A stretch of DNA of 64,000 bases from Hoylesella shahii DSM 15611 = JCM 12083 (GTDB lineage: Bacteria > Bacteroidota > Bacteroidia > Bacteroidales > Bacteroidaceae): assembly GCF_000613445.1 (NCBI RefSeq), contig NZ_BAIZ01000008.1:1-64000 (forward strand). Direction: 5' to 3'. Below are positions 20,704 through 30,561 of this stretch, piece after piece. Made by a program: the position numbers and the translations under genes. The number at the start of each line of letters is the position of its first letter. The stretch's first letter is position 1. The notes beneath the pieces were generated by a model. The model was not told where the DNA came from, made no database searches, and was given only the letters and a program-made list of their open reading frames with translations.

Positions 20704-21155
20704 CATTTTGCAAGTGGATTTGTTGCGTATTGCATATGTAATGTTCTAAAACACATATTTTCAAGGCGTTTTATATAGAAAACAGTATTTAGCAGTGAAA
20801 GCGTGCTTGATGTCAATTAGGCGAGTAAGTTGTCTGCCAAAAGTGGCCGTTTTGGTGCTAAAAAGAGCTATTTTTGCATATTTAGTTTGTAATAATCAGT
20901 AAATCAGAGTGTTACAAACTTTAAAAATACGGGCTTAAATAAGCCCATTGCTCGGAAAATTTGCGCTGATGGTACTCATAATGTTAAAAATCGGTGCAAA
21001 TATTTGACAATGTGGCGCCGACAAATCATTGCAGAGCGATGCCCGTTAAGTGTAAGACTTCGTCTGTTTGCAGTATTTTACTTGGGTTATGCTTCTTGGT
21101 ATGCTGTGAAAACGGTGTATAGGCAACACCATACCATTAAGGGGGATAATGCAAA

Positions 21156-21195
21156 AAGCCCCACACTTGTTGGTTGTAAACAAGCATGGGGCTTA
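21156..21195 (-). terminator. Terminator of the ferritin gene
   Basis: aagccccacacttgtt pairs with aacaagcatggggctt around a 6-nt loop, with one mismatch. On the minus strand the stem is followed by a T run (tttttgc). It lies ~110 nt past the ferritin stop. Confidence 0.8.
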
Positions 21196-21308
21196 TATGC
21201 GGAGCTTTTGGCCCGTGTTTATCGTGCTAGGCCTAGCCAGTGCGTGTGTTTAATAAACGCTAGCCGTGCATAATCGGCGCGCACCAGCTGGCAATGGTGA
21301 ACACGATT

Positions 21309-21821
21309 TTAGACCAATGGCGATGCAGCTTTGTAAGTGCGCTGACCCAATTCTTTATCAATCATGTAAATACCATAACCGTTATCCTTAATCATATTCA
21401 GGTTGTCGATAATGGTTTGCACGTTTTCTTCTTCCTCCACCTGCTCGTCAATAAACCATTGCAGCATGCTTTGTGTGGCATAGTCGTTTTCTGCCGAGGT
21501 GAGCGCAAACAGTTTGTTGATGCTTTCGGTGATAGATTGCTCGTGGCGCAGTGAGTGTTCGAACACGTTTAGGATGCTGTTCCATTCGGTTGGAACGGCC
21601 TCAATGGGGCGCAAGTCTACCTTACCGTTGCGCGAAATTACATAGTTGAACAAGATTTTGGCGTGGTCTTGTTCTTCCTTAAACTGCACTTCAAACCATT
21701 TACCCATGCCAGGCTGACCTTGAGCGTGGCAATATGCTGCCATTGAAAGATATAGATAAGCCGACCACATTTCGGCGTTGATTTGCGCGTTGAGCGCTTC
21801 TTCGATTTTCTTCTTTAACAT
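21309..21821 (-). CDS. ftnA: Non-heme ferritin
   Basis: 170 aa, the normal ferritin length. It is a four-helix bundle protein: NAQINAEMWSAYLYLSMAAYC (helix A with the first iron-ligand glutamate), FKEEQDHAKILFNYV (helix B, E-x-x-H ferroxidase motif), LRHEQSITESINKLF (helix C) and QWFIDEQVEEEENVQTIIDN (helix D, with ligand-type Q). No heme-binding methionine context of bacterioferritin is evident. The role is iron storage and removal of Fe(II) and peroxide in the cytoplasm. It is transcribed alone: it has its own terminator and sits apart from neighbours. Iron storage near a FecA-like uptake operon fits a shared iron theme but may be coincidence. Confidence 0.92.
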   Translation of the reverse strand: MLKKKIEEALNAQINAEMWSAYLYLSMAAYCHAQGQPGMGKWFEVQFKEEQDHAKILFNYVISRNGKVDLRPIEAVPTEWNSILNVFEHSLRHEQSITESINKLFALTSAENDYATQSMLQWFIDEQVEEEENVQTIIDNLNMIKDNGYGIYMIDKELGQRTYKAASPLV

Positions 21822-22125
21822 AATGTTGCTTGATTTATAAGTAATACCTATTTTATTTTAATTGGTTGCCATTCTGCAATGGTGCAGTTTGGCTATTTCT
21901 TTTCTCTTCTTTGTGTTTTAAAACCTTGCTCTTTGCTTTTGGCTTTTGTTTTCTCTCTTTACTCGTTGTATCTTTTTCTTATCACTTCTTGTATATCTCC
22001 TTACAAAAAATGTGCCATAATGTATTTTATTAAAATGTGGCAGAACTCAGTTTTGTTTTGTGTCGTGGCGTTATTGCATACACCAAGTGGCAGTGTTATA
22101 ATGTGTGGAAAGCATGGCCAACTTG

Positions 22126-22578
22126 CTAATGCCACATGCCATGTAACTGTTTACCCCCTGAGGTTGAAACTATAAGCGTTAGCAACAGCATAAAGATGTT
22201 AAACGCATGTGTACAATACATGGCATTGCAATAGCTATTAAAATGCCTAACGCAATGAACAAGCGACCAGATATGTAGCACAGCCAGTAACAGAAAGCCT
22301 AAAATAACAAAGAACATGCTTGTTTGGTCGCGTGGAAGAAGCAAAAACAGCAAGCCAATTTCGCCCCCTCTGAGCGTGGCCAATGTAGCCACCAAAACGC
22401 ACGCTGTATTGAAGAGCAGCGCCATGGGTAGGATTATGGCGTAGAAAAACATTTTCCAGTAAGTGTCGTAGGTGTGAATATGACCTAGTTTTTTTTCTTT
22501 TCTCCTTCCTGGTGCCACGGCTAATGTAATGCCAATGATTATCACAAGAGGGAGTATTTTAAGTAGAAATTCGTGCAT
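22126..22578 (-). CDS. Small membrane protein, four predicted helices, unknown
   Basis: 150 aa from the ATG at 22578 (MHEFLLKILPLVIIIGITLA); a longer frame to 22629 adds a polar segment before the first helix and is less likely. Hydrophobic segments around residues 4-20, 43-68, 82-100 and 128-145 suggest four membrane spans. No family is recognised. It lies downstream of another small four-helix membrane protein and of an HlyD-like adaptor, and may be part of the same transporter-like unit. Confidence 0.55.
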   Translation of the reverse strand: MHEFLLKILPLVIIIGITLAVAPGRRKEKKLGHIHTYDTYWKMFFYAIILPMALLFNTACVLVATLATLRGGEIGLLFLLLPRDQTSMFFVILGFLLLAVLHIWSLVHCVRHFNSYCNAMYCTHAFNIFMLLLTLIVSTSGGKQLHGMWH

Positions 22579-22695
22579 GGGATGATGTTCTAGTGATATA
22601 GAGAGTGAGGCTGAATGCCATATCCTCATGGTTGTTGATGTTTTTTGAGGGTTGATGTGTGCACTTCACGCCTGCGATGAGGAGCAAGTATCCAG

Positions 22696-23118
22696 TTATG
22701 GGCCCGAAATAATATATATTGTGGCTGGAGTAACCAGCATAATGAAGTTGACAATGTGCATGTAATACATGAAGCTAGTGATGCGATTGCGACATAAAAT
22801 GCAGTGCAGCATTGATTGAAAATTGAGCAATATGATGAGATTGATGGCCAAAGCGTACTTCGCTCTTAGTCCATGCAACATCAAAAGAGCATAAGCAAAA
22901 CTACCCGAGTCTAAGGCAGCGCACCACGAAAGGGATAAAAGCAAGGTGGTGGTAATCACAACGGTGGGCTGCGTAACGACGTAAAAAGCTTGCTGCAAAC
23001 GCGTTCTATAAATGTGCACAGGCTCTTTTTTTAGTTCTATTCGCGTGTAAGCACCTATCAATAACATAAAAGCCATGGTAAATGCAAGGGCGAAGATGAG
23101 TGCGTTTATATCGGTCAT
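22696..23118 (-). CDS. Small membrane protein, four predicted helices, unknown
   Basis: 140 aa. Hydrophobic segments ~5-23, 47-68, 75-98 and 118-137 predict four membrane helices, with a positively charged RIELKKEPVHIYRTRLQQ loop. It has a similar size and a similar FNIFM/VNFIM-type last helix to the next gene, so the two may be distant paralogues. It is 73 nt downstream of the HlyD-like gene. No family recognised and no catalytic motif visible. Confidence 0.6.
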   Translation of the reverse strand: MTDINALIFALAFTMAFMLLIGAYTRIELKKEPVHIYRTRLQQAFYVVTQPTVVITTTLLLSLSWCAALDSGSFAYALLMLHGLRAKYALAINLIILLNFQSMLHCILCRNRITSFMYYMHIVNFIMLVTPATIYIISGP

Positions 23119-23191
23119 GGTATGTGATATTTAAGGATTATGTTCTCGTTTGGCAGCCTTTCCTCTTTAGGTTTAGGCCTTGTGGTGGTTG

Positions 23192-24132
23192 TTATGCATC
23201 GTCTTCGGGTTTTATTGGCACAGATAATTGCATGCCAGGACGTAAGCCCTCCACCTTATATACAGGTCTGAGTTGCATCTCCCAGGTTTGTAAGGCCTCG
23301 TTTTCGTGTTTATAGCTATCCGAGTCGAGGAAATCGAAATTGGCTTTAAAGCCCGAAACACGCATCTTGACATACATGCTGAAGGGCTTGCAGTATACAG
23401 AGACTGTGTCGCCCTCGTTAAAGAGCGATTTTTCTTTGCGGTTCACCATGACGCTTCCCCACAAGTTGTCGAGCAAGGCAATGTTCAGCAGGGTGTTGCC
23501 CACCGATAGTTGTTCGCCGCGTTTGGCGCTAATCTCGCTCACTTCGCCTTCTACTTTGGTGACGATGGCAATGATTTGCGGACCGATGAAGTTGTTTTTT
23601 TCGGTCTTGAAGCTATTAAGCGCAGCCTCGTAGTCGGTTTTAAACGACTTCGTTTGGGCTTGCATGGCCCTATATTCGTTCAGGATGTTGTCGCGAAGAT
23701 TAACGGATGCTTTTCCTTTGGCAAGTTTTCTCTCTACATCTCTATATATGCGTTCGGTTTGTTCTTCGGCCGCTTTGGCCTGTTGCCATCGTCCATAAGC
23801 GCGGTCAACGGTTTTGTTACCTGTGCGATAGGGATGTAATGTGGTGGCTAAAACTTCGAGTGTGGGGTCTTCGGGGATGGGTGTATCGTCGGTTCGATAG
23901 AGGCTAGCGTGTCTCCCACTTCCACATAGTCGCCCTCTTTCACTCTAATCTCGAGCACCTTTCCTTTTTGTTGTACCTGCACAGAATACTGCAAGACCTC
24001 CACTTGACCGTCAATCATTTGGACTTTGGGTGTCTTTAAGCTATTGGCAATTATGGCAGCGATAGCCGCGAGAGCGATAATAAACGCTCCCCCAATCCAT
24101 AGTTTCAATTTTAATTGCCGTTTCTTTTGCAT
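23192..24132 (-). pseudogene. HlyD-like membrane fusion (adaptor) protein, one frameshift
   Basis: About 313 aa if repaired. One N-terminal membrane helix (LWIGGAFIIALAAIAAIIA), then a biotinyl-lipoyl-like half (QYSVQVQQKGKVLEIRVKEG, DYVEVGDTLAS), a helical hairpin (YRDVERKLAKGKASVNLRD ... FKTDYEAALNSFKTEKNN) and the second lipoyl half (VEGEVSEISAKRGEQLSVGN). The frame breaks near 23895; one C gives LALYRTDDTPIPEDPTLEV. Such adaptors bridge an inner-membrane exporter to the outer membrane. No ABC or RND pump gene adjoins it, so its partner is unknown; the two small membrane proteins downstream are the only candidates in view. Confidence 0.72.
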
Positions 24133-24203
24133 GTACTAAGTTAAGTAATGATAGCTTGTGGCGTGCATTTTCTGGCCATGAGTGTGTTTGAGGCGTGCTA
24201 TAA

Positions 24204-25076
24204 CTATTTAAAGTTAAAGCTACGCGACCCAATCATATTTCCGTCTGCAAAGATGCTCACCTGATAAGTGCCACCCTGAAGGGCTTGCGACACATTCCAA
24301 AAGAGGCTCACTGGCGTTTCCTCGCCATTGTATTCCACGCTGCGTTTCATGGAATATTGCAGTGTGCGGTTTTCGTACGAGAACGAACCTTCGCCGTTAA
24401 GTAGGCTTCCTGTTGGCGACATGATGCGTACATAAATGTCTTTCACGCCACTTGTAGCGGTTACGTTGCGTGTGATATTGAAGCTTACTTGCAGCGTTGT
24501 GGCCTTTGTTATTTGGTCGGTAGACTTTCCGCGTTTGTTTTTAGCCACGAGCGCGATGCCCGTTGCATCGAGTTGTGCAGCAATAGCCACCTTCTCGGAT
24601 AGCGAACGCTTCTCTGTGCTCAGGCCTTCAATTTGGCGTGTGGCAGCCTCGTATTGTCCTTTTACACGTGTGTTTTCTTGTGCTAGAGAGGCATTCACCT
24701 TGTTTAGCGAGTCTATTTCCATTACATAGCTACGTATAACCGCCCTAACGGTGGCCAATTCTTTCTTCAGACGAGTAATTTCGCGGGCATCAGTGCTTTT
24801 TACTCGGCGTAGTTCGCTAAGTAAACGTTGGGTTTTTTCTTGTTCAGCGGTGAGTTGCGCCACGATAGAATCGTTGTTGATTTGCGTTTTCATCTCGCTG
24901 TATTGTTGAGCAAATTGCTGATACTCGTTCTCCATCTCCTTCTTGTCTATCTCTGCAAGCTCTTTAATTGCTGCGTTTTCTTCCTTTTGTTTGTTAAGGC
25001 TGATGAAGAGATAGGCCGTTGCGCCGGCCAAGAGTAGCACCACTAAGATGGTGGGTATCCAAATTTTCTTGTTCAT
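24204..25076 (-). CDS. Membrane-anchored coiled-coil protein of unknown function
   Basis: 290 aa. MNKKIWIPTILVVLLLAGAT is a single N-terminal membrane helix; residues ~28-165 form a long heptad-rich coiled coil (NKQKEENAAIKELAEIDKKE ... EITRLKKELATVRAVIRSYV ... GLSTEKRSLSEKVAIA), and ~185-290 a β-domain (LQVSFNITRNVTATSGVKDI, GGTYQVSIFADGNMIGSRSF). Likely periplasmic with the coil spanning away from the inner membrane. It is a recurring conserved Bacteroidales layout without a named role, to my knowledge. A well-spaced promoter precedes it and the HlyD-like gene follows 72 nt later. Confidence 0.75.
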   Translation of the reverse strand: MNKKIWIPTILVVLLLAGATAYLFISLNKQKEENAAIKELAEIDKKEMENEYQQFAQQYSEMKTQINNDSIVAQLTAEQEKTQRLLSELRRVKSTDAREITRLKKELATVRAVIRSYVMEIDSLNKVNASLAQENTRVKGQYEAATRQIEGLSTEKRSLSEKVAIAAQLDATGIALVAKNKRGKSTDQITKATTLQVSFNITRNVTATSGVKDIYVRIMSPTGSLLNGEGSFSYENRTLQYSMKRSVEYNGEETPVSLFWNVSQALQGGTYQVSIFADGNMIGSRSFNFK

Positions 25077-25113
25077 AGAGTCAATCGCTTATGTCGTGAT
25101 ATGATTATCTTTG

Positions 25114-25144
25114 CAAATTTATATATTTCTAACGATACGACAAA
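25114..25144 (-). promoter_or_regulatory. Bacteroidetes promoter of the coiled-coil gene
   Basis: On the minus strand TTTG (25144-25141) and TAAATTTG (25121-25114) are separated by 19 nt, the canonical -33/-7 spacing. Transcription would start about 30 nt before the ATG at 25076. Confidence 0.75.
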
Positions 25145-25369
25145 ACAAATGTGGCTTTGCAAACATTTAATAACTTAAAAAGTGTAGATTGCAGGCTTTA
25201 TGGATGCTTTATTCTGGTTCTTTGACGCTATTTGGGTTAGAAATGACGCGTAAAAGAACAATGCTGATTTTGTGGCGTGCGATATTTTGTTGCAATTTTG
25301 TTTGCTTTTTGGGCATAGCGTTGCAAAAATGGCTTTGTTTGCTTTCTTTTTTATAAAGCCGATGAATGT

Positions 25370-26998
25370 TTAGAAGTTGCTATTGGGTCGTAGGTTGCCA
25401 TTAGATTCGATGGCTTTGCGGGGTATGGGGAAGAGGGTTGTAGCGCCCTTGTTTTCGTTTACGAGTGCTTGACGCAGGTCGTAGCTTTGTGTAAAGCGTC
25501 CAAATCTAATCAAGTCTTGTCGTCGCCAGCCCTCCCACATCAGTTCGAGCAGTCGTTCTTGTAGGATATTGTTGAGTGTGGCGGTGCGTGTTGGCATGCC
25601 TGCTCGTGTTCTCACGGCATCCATTTCGGTTTGTCCGCTCTGTCCGTTGCGCACTTTGGCTTCGGCCATCATGAGTAGTACGTCGGCATAACGATAGAGA
25701 ACGATGTCGTTGTCTTGCAGTTTACCATCGAGAAATCCCTTTCGGTCTACCTCGTATTTAGCCATTCGTGCGCCAGCTGTTTTGATATAGGGCGATGCGG
25801 TGAGGTCTATTTCTACGTTTAAGGGCATGTACACCAGTTCTTTGCCATTGTCTAAGCGTACAACCTGGCCGTCAACCTTCACCGTGTCGGCGTAGAAATT
25901 TAGTTTAAAGCGGCTATCTAGTGTGCTAGGGTTGCCATATCCAAAGGCGCGCACTGTGGAAATGGTGGCGCAAGCTCCGTTTTCGGCCCCCAATCCCAAT
26001 GCCTTGCCGTGGTTGTAATGGCGCGAGCGAAAGAGGTATTGGTATTCGTTGGGGTAGAGATTTTTGTCCATGGGTATGGTAAAAATGTTCTCGCTTGAGT
26101 TCTCGTTGTGCAGTTTAAAGTTGTCGGCGTAGTTTTGTTCGAGCTGATAACCTGCTGCTTGCAATTTTTGACAATAGTTAATGGTGGTTTGCCAGGCGTT
26201 GAGTTTCTGGCCATCGACGGTGAAATGGATGTTAGTTCCTTGTTGCAGGGTGTTGCGTTCGGGGTTGTTGCAAGTAAAAACCTCGGCATTCAGCGCCAGT
26301 TTGGCTAGCAGAAAATAGGCCACGGGTTGTGTTATCCTTCCATAATATTCGCCTTGGAGATTGGAATGTGCATTTGCGAGGTGTGGAGCAACGTTTTGAA
26401 GTTCGTGGAAAGCGAAGCGAAACACCTCGGTTCGCGACGCGTTATACACCTCGGAAACAGATGCTTTGTTGCTTTTTAGCAGTGGAACATTACCAAAAAG
26501 GTCTACCAAGTAGTAGTAGAACATGGCTCGGATGGCTCTTGCCTCGGCGTTATAGGCCAGCCATTGTTGCTGGGTGAGTATGTTTTTGTGCTTATCTATC
26601 AAGGCGATGGCATCGTTGCATTGTACCACCGATTGCAAAAGATAGCACCAAAGGTTGTACAGTTCTTGGTCGTTGTCGTCCCATTGGTGGTGTATAGTCG
26701 TTGCCAGAAAGCCCCATCGTACCAGTCGGCTCCCCTAGTGGGTACAATGGCTTCATCGGTTGTAAACGTACTATAATCGTATATGCACGATATGTGCCCT
26801 GCAAGCCTTTTCCCTCTTCGTTAGAGCCAATGCAGTTGTAGAGTCGTCCCACGCTGTTAATCCACAGAGAAGAGGGCGAACTGATGGCCTGTTCTTCTTC
26901 AATGCGGTCGCGAGGCGTGTCGTTAAGGCAGCTCGTAGTAGTGGTTAGCAGCGCAAAGGCAGCTAGGGCGAGGTTTAGGATGTGGGTTTGGTTTTCAT
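25370..26998 (-). pseudogene. SusD/RagB-type lipoprotein, three frameshifts
   Basis: About 542 aa if repaired. The ATG at 26998 is followed by a poly-A run; one A gives KNQTHILNLALAAFALL, then a lipoprotein cysteine in TTTTSCLND. Two more single-base losses near 26800 (restores LQGHISCIYDYSTFTTDEA) and near 26690 (restores LYTHQWDDNDQELYNLWCY) rejoin the long intact part. Core SusD features are AEARAIRAMFYYYLVDLFGNVPLL and the end LLELMWEGWRRQDLIRFGRF. It is the partner of the SusC gene, whose stop is 24 nt upstream of this start. Confidence 0.82.
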
Positions 26999-27022
26999 TT
27001 TTGGCCTGTTTTGTGTGTGAAG

Positions 27023-29827
27023 TTAGAACTGAATGCTCATTCCCAATGAGAAAGAGCGATAAGAAGGATAAGAGCGTTTATCGTCGATGCCAAGTGTGTT
27101 GTTCACCACATAACTGTTGATGATGGGCGACAAACCACTATAACCAGTGATAGTAAGAAGATTGTTGACGCTTACCGATAAGCGGAGGGCGCTTACAAAG
27201 CGCGAACGCAGGGGTAGGTTATAGGCAATGGTGAGATAGTCAACATTGAGATAATTGCCCTTTTCCAACCAGTAGTCGGTGGCTGTTTGGTCTTTGATAT
27301 TTTGTTTAGGAGCTTCGCGCAGCACGTTATAGTCGGGGAAACTAGCCATATTCATATAAGTGAGCGATGTGCCGTTGTAAATTTTATGACCAAAGGCACC
27401 ATTAAGTTGCATTGACACATCCCATAGCCGATAGCGAAAACTGATGTTCGAGCCCAAAGTGGCCTTCGGAACGGCTTGCCCAGCCACGTGTCTGTCGCCT
27501 CCGTCTTCTAGATTGATGCGTCCGTTGTTGTCGAGGTCGGCGCAGTTGTAACGATAAGAGCCATCGGCATTTTGAGTTAGTCCAGTGCAATGGGGCAGAT
27601 AGAACACACCAAGCGGTTGACCCACAATTTGATAAGTGATGAAATTGTGGCCACCATGCATGCCAGCACCATTTAAACCACCGATGGGTGTGATGTCGGG
27701 CGACGATAATTGTTCGCCATTGTATGAGCCGTTGAGCGAGAGCAATTTGTTTTTTTGGAAGGAAAGGTTCATGTTTACGCTCAGTTCCATGTCTTTTTTT
27801 CGGATAAGGTCTAGCCCTAAGCCAAATTCCACACCGCTGTTGCTCATGCTGCCAATGTTGGCTAGCAACTTGTTAAAGGCGAAAGGAGGCACGCTTACAT
27901 CGTAGTTGTAAAGCATGTCAGTGGTTTTGGAGTAGTAGTATTCGGCGTAAAGCTGAATACGGTTGTGTAAAAGTCCCGTCTTAAGTCCTAGGTTGAACGA
28001 TGTGCGTGTTTCCCATTTAAGGTTGGGATTGGCATTTCTTATTTGTCCGAGGGTTACGGTTGGGATGCCGTGATACGAAATAATGCCACTGGGCACAAGG
28101 GTTTGCTGGGTGTAATAGGCCAGGATGCCACCTAGATTTCCCGAGCGTCCCACGCTTGTTTGTAGTTTCAGGTGGTCGAGCCACTTAACATCTTGCAGCC
28201 ATTTTTCTTCTTTCAGGTTCCATTCTAGTCCTGTAGAGGGAAAGAAGCCCCAGGTATTGTTGTGGCCAACAAGCGTAGAACCATCAGCTCTAAGTGTCAG
28301 CGAGAGGGCGTAACGGTTTAGAAACGTGTACGAGAGGTTGCCCATGAACGAGGTGAGTTTGGGCGATTCGTATCCGCTAGAAGTGCCTTTGTAGGGGTGA
28401 ATGTTGCCAACCATCAGGTTGTCGTAACCGAATGCGTTGCTAGCCAGTCCCTTCACGGTGGTGAAGAAAAACTGTTTACGATTGTTTTGGTGTTCGGCAG
28501 TGGCAGTAAGGTCGAGCTTATGCGCTCCCCAGGTGTTGTTGTAGTTAAGTTGGATGCTACCTAGGAAGTCTTCGTTTTTGTTTTCTCGGCGATACATTTT
28601 GCCTTGCGCTTCGGTCCAAGTGGGTTGGAAAATAGCATTTTCGAGTGTAGTAAACGAGTACGAACCAAAGAGTTGGGCGTTGAGATGCTTTGCAATGGCA
28701 AAGTTGAATGAAAGGTGCGTGTTGAAATTAAAGCCTCGGTCGTGGTCTTTTTGGTGTAACACAGCCATGGGATGAGCTATCTGTGAAGCCAGAGAATTGA
28801 GGTCCCAGCCACCTGATGCATTCTGTTGGGTAGAGAAAGTGGGGTTTTGTGAGGCAGCAGCGTAAAACAACTGCTGCATGTTTAGAATTTTTTTGTTAGA
28901 CAACGACGAGCCAAACAGACCGAAGTTTACGGTTAGCCAGTTGTCAAAAGCCTTCTGCATGAGGTCGAATTTGGCCGTAAAGTTACGATAACCATTTGTT
29001 TTTACCACCATGAGGTGTTGCATCACGCTCATCGAAGCGCGATAATTGCTTTGGTCGGTACCGCCCGAAAAAGCCAAATGATGGTTTTGTACGAATCCCG
29101 TTCGGGTGATGTCGCGCGGGAAATCGTTGTCTTCTCCACCGTCGTTAACACTCAACCCCAATGCTTTAGCAGTAGCAACATAGTCGCGTCCGCCCAACAT
29201 CTTGAGGTTTTTATACACTGTTTCGAACCCAATATTACCGTCGTAGGAGATGCGAAACTTGCCAAGTGCCCCCTTAGCGGTGGTTACGAGTATCACGCCC
29301 GAAGCACCTCGCGAACCATATTGGGCTGTTTCGGAGGCGTTTTTCAATACTTTAAACGACAGGATGTCTGAAGGAAAGATGGTAGATAGCGTGGCTAGGT
29401 CGCTGGAAACGCCATCTATCACCACGAGTGGGTCGTTTCCGCCAGTGAGCGATGTGGTTCCGCGTACCCGTACACTGGTGAGCATGGCTTGTTTTTGGTC
29501 GCCTCCACGCGACACATTGACACCCGCTAGCTTACCATTAAGAGCGTCAAGAGGGTTGAAAACCAGTCCTCTTTCGTTCAGATGATGTTTTTTTTGCAGA
29601 ATATAGCGCAAAGTTTGGTCGCCCAAAAGCGTGTCGGTGGTTAAGGGCGACATGTTTTTGGGTTTGCTTGTTGTGGTTTGTGCCATCAGCATTTGCGCGA
29701 AGTTAAAGGTGCAGAAGCACGCCACAAGAGCGTATCGTGCAAGTTTGGCACGCCATGTGGCATGCCACTTGGGGTTAACGCTTAGATATTGCAGTGCTAA
29801 ATGTACCTGTTTGCCATCAGTATGCAT
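27023..29827 (-). CDS. SusC/RagA-type TonB-linked outer-membrane transporter
   Basis: 934 aa, intact. An N-terminal signal (LARYALVACFCTFNFAQMLMAQ) follows an unusually long polar start, so an internal start is possible. There is no carboxypeptidase-regulatory domain; the plug begins directly (NPLDALNGKLAGVNVSRGG, VRVRGTTSLTGGNDPLVVID, VLKNASETAQYGSRGASGVI). The barrel ends RSYPSYRSFSLGMSIQF. It is shorter than the SusC at 13.8-17.2 kb, which fits the missing N-terminal domain. Downstream SusD is its likely lid. The substrate is unknown; the FMN-binding protein gene 108 nt upstream in the same direction is the only other context. Confidence 0.88.
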   Translation of the reverse strand: MHTDGKQVHLALQYLSVNPKWHATWRAKLARYALVACFCTFNFAQMLMAQTTTSKPKNMSPLTTDTLLGDQTLRYILQKKHHLNERGLVFNPLDALNGKLAGVNVSRGGDQKQAMLTSVRVRGTTSLTGGNDPLVVIDGVSSDLATLSTIFPSDILSFKVLKNASETAQYGSRGASGVILVTTAKGALGKFRISYDGNIGFETVYKNLKMLGGRDYVATAKALGLSVNDGGEDNDFPRDITRTGFVQNHHLAFSGGTDQSNYRASMSVMQHLMVVKTNGYRNFTAKFDLMQKAFDNWLTVNFGLFGSSLSNKKILNMQQLFYAAASQNPTFSTQQNASGGWDLNSLASQIAHPMAVLHQKDHDRGFNFNTHLSFNFAIAKHLNAQLFGSYSFTTLENAIFQPTWTEAQGKMYRRENKNEDFLGSIQLNYNNTWGAHKLDLTATAEHQNNRKQFFFTTVKGLASNAFGYDNLMVGNIHPYKGTSSGYESPKLTSFMGNLSYTFLNRYALSLTLRADGSTLVGHNNTWGFFPSTGLEWNLKEEKWLQDVKWLDHLKLQTSVGRSGNLGGILAYYTQQTLVPSGIISYHGIPTVTLGQIRNANPNLKWETRTSFNLGLKTGLLHNRIQLYAEYYYSKTTDMLYNYDVSVPPFAFNKLLANIGSMSNSGVEFGLGLDLIRKKDMELSVNMNLSFQKNKLLSLNGSYNGEQLSSPDITPIGGLNGAGMHGGHNFITYQIVGQPLGVFYLPHCTGLTQNADGSYRYNCADLDNNGRINLEDGGDRHVAGQAVPKATLGSNISFRYRLWDVSMQLNGAFGHKIYNGTSLTYMNMASFPDYNVLREAPKQNIKDQTATDYWLEKGNYLNVDYLTIAYNLPLRSRFVSALRLSVSVNNLLTITGYSGLSPIINSYVVNNTLGIDDKRSYPSYRSFSLGMSIQF

Positions 29828-29935
29828 AGAGTGAGCGTGTTTAGTGGGTTGTAGTGAATAATGAATAGGTAGTGGCTGAAAGCTAGAGAGGCGTGTTAGG
29901 ATGAAATTTTGGTTAGTGGCGTTGTTGCATGCTGC

Positions 29936-30337
29936 TTATTTGTGGTCGTTGTAGTATTCCAGGCCCACTTGCACGTTCTTCATAATAGCGTCTGATGAAT
30001 AAGTTGCGCCAGTGATAGCATCGGGTTCGCTATTGAGAGCTTTCTTAATGGTCTTACCATCCCAGTGTTTAAGCAATGGTTTCACCTTTTCAAAAAACTT
30101 TAGTGTTTCGCGATTGGGAAGAGCTTCTACCTTTACCACCTTGTTTTTCTTAATAAAAATCTTCACGGGCGTGATGCCTTTGAAACCTTTGATGTCGCGA
30201 GTTAATTCGGTGGTGTTAACAACGGTCATTCCATTTTCGGTGGTAATGATGTTGTCGTTGCTGTTTGCACTAATAAGTATTGCCATGAATGCCACAGCTA
30301 CTGTCCCGAATAACAACCTGGATGCTTGTTTTCTCAT
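29936..30337 (-). CDS. FMN-binding (flavinylated) exported protein
   Basis: 133 aa. An N-terminal signal/anchor (LLFGTVAVAFMAILISANS) precedes a single FMN_bind domain (~residues 45-133). The motif DAITGATYSS (residues ~107-116) matches the flavinylation site in which a threonine receives FMN from ApbE. The likely role is electron transfer outside the cytoplasmic membrane, as in Rnf/Nqr subunits and extracytoplasmic flavin carriers. No other electron-transfer gene is adjacent; the SusC gene follows in the same direction. A -7 box lies at 30419-30426. Confidence 0.8.
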   Translation of the reverse strand: MRKQASRLLFGTVAVAFMAILISANSNDNIITTENGMTVVNTTELTRDIKGFKGITPVKIFIKKNKVVKVEALPNRETLKFFEKVKPLLKHWDGKTIKKALNSEPDAITGATYSSDAIMKNVQVGLEYYNDHK

Positions 30338-30418
30338 AATCCTTTATTTACTGATATGTTAGCATTGGGCAACCCTTTGGCACTCTATTTATATTAGGAC
30401 CAAGGATTACTGTTATTG

Positions 30419-30426
30419 CAAAGATA
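30419..30426 (-). promoter_or_regulatory. Bacteroidetes -7 box before the FMN-binding gene
   Basis: Minus-strand TATCTTTG fits TAnnTTTG and lies ~80 nt upstream of the ATG. No clear -33 box is seen; the upstream side overlaps the terminator stem at 30444-30483. Confidence 0.5.
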
Positions 30427-30443
30427 GGCATAAAATAGAGAAA

Positions 30444-30483
30444 AGCCACAAGCTAGGGCTAAAATGTTGCGCTAGCTGTGGCT
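30444..30483 (-). terminator. Terminator after the GAF/fRMsr gene
   Basis: agccaca and tgtggct with inner gctag/ctagc pairs form a strong stem, flanked on the minus strand by ttttc and on the plus strand by ttttt, so it may work in both directions. It lies ~80 nt past the fRMsr-like stop. Confidence 0.75.
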
Positions 30484-30561
30484 TTTTGCTTATGCAAGTA
30501 TGTGTTTTGCCTTTGTCTTAAGGAACTTTACTCCTGAAAATGTATTGAGGGCAGGCGCGAT

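Larger units (their letters stand above)
19495..21155. other. Long non-coding island with element copy 1 and 22-bp repeats
   Basis: Besides the operon promoter, this stretch holds a ~200-bp inverted-repeat element (19960-20162, reverse orientation) and four 22-bp repeat units (20616-20703). The rest is AT-rich. Possible short frames overlap these repeats or the ferritin terminator and are not credible genes. Confidence 0.6.

Noticed and set aside
21004..21273. Plus-strand frame of 89 codons near the ferritin terminator
   Set aside because: It reads through the strong terminator hairpin of the ferritin gene and has no family signal.
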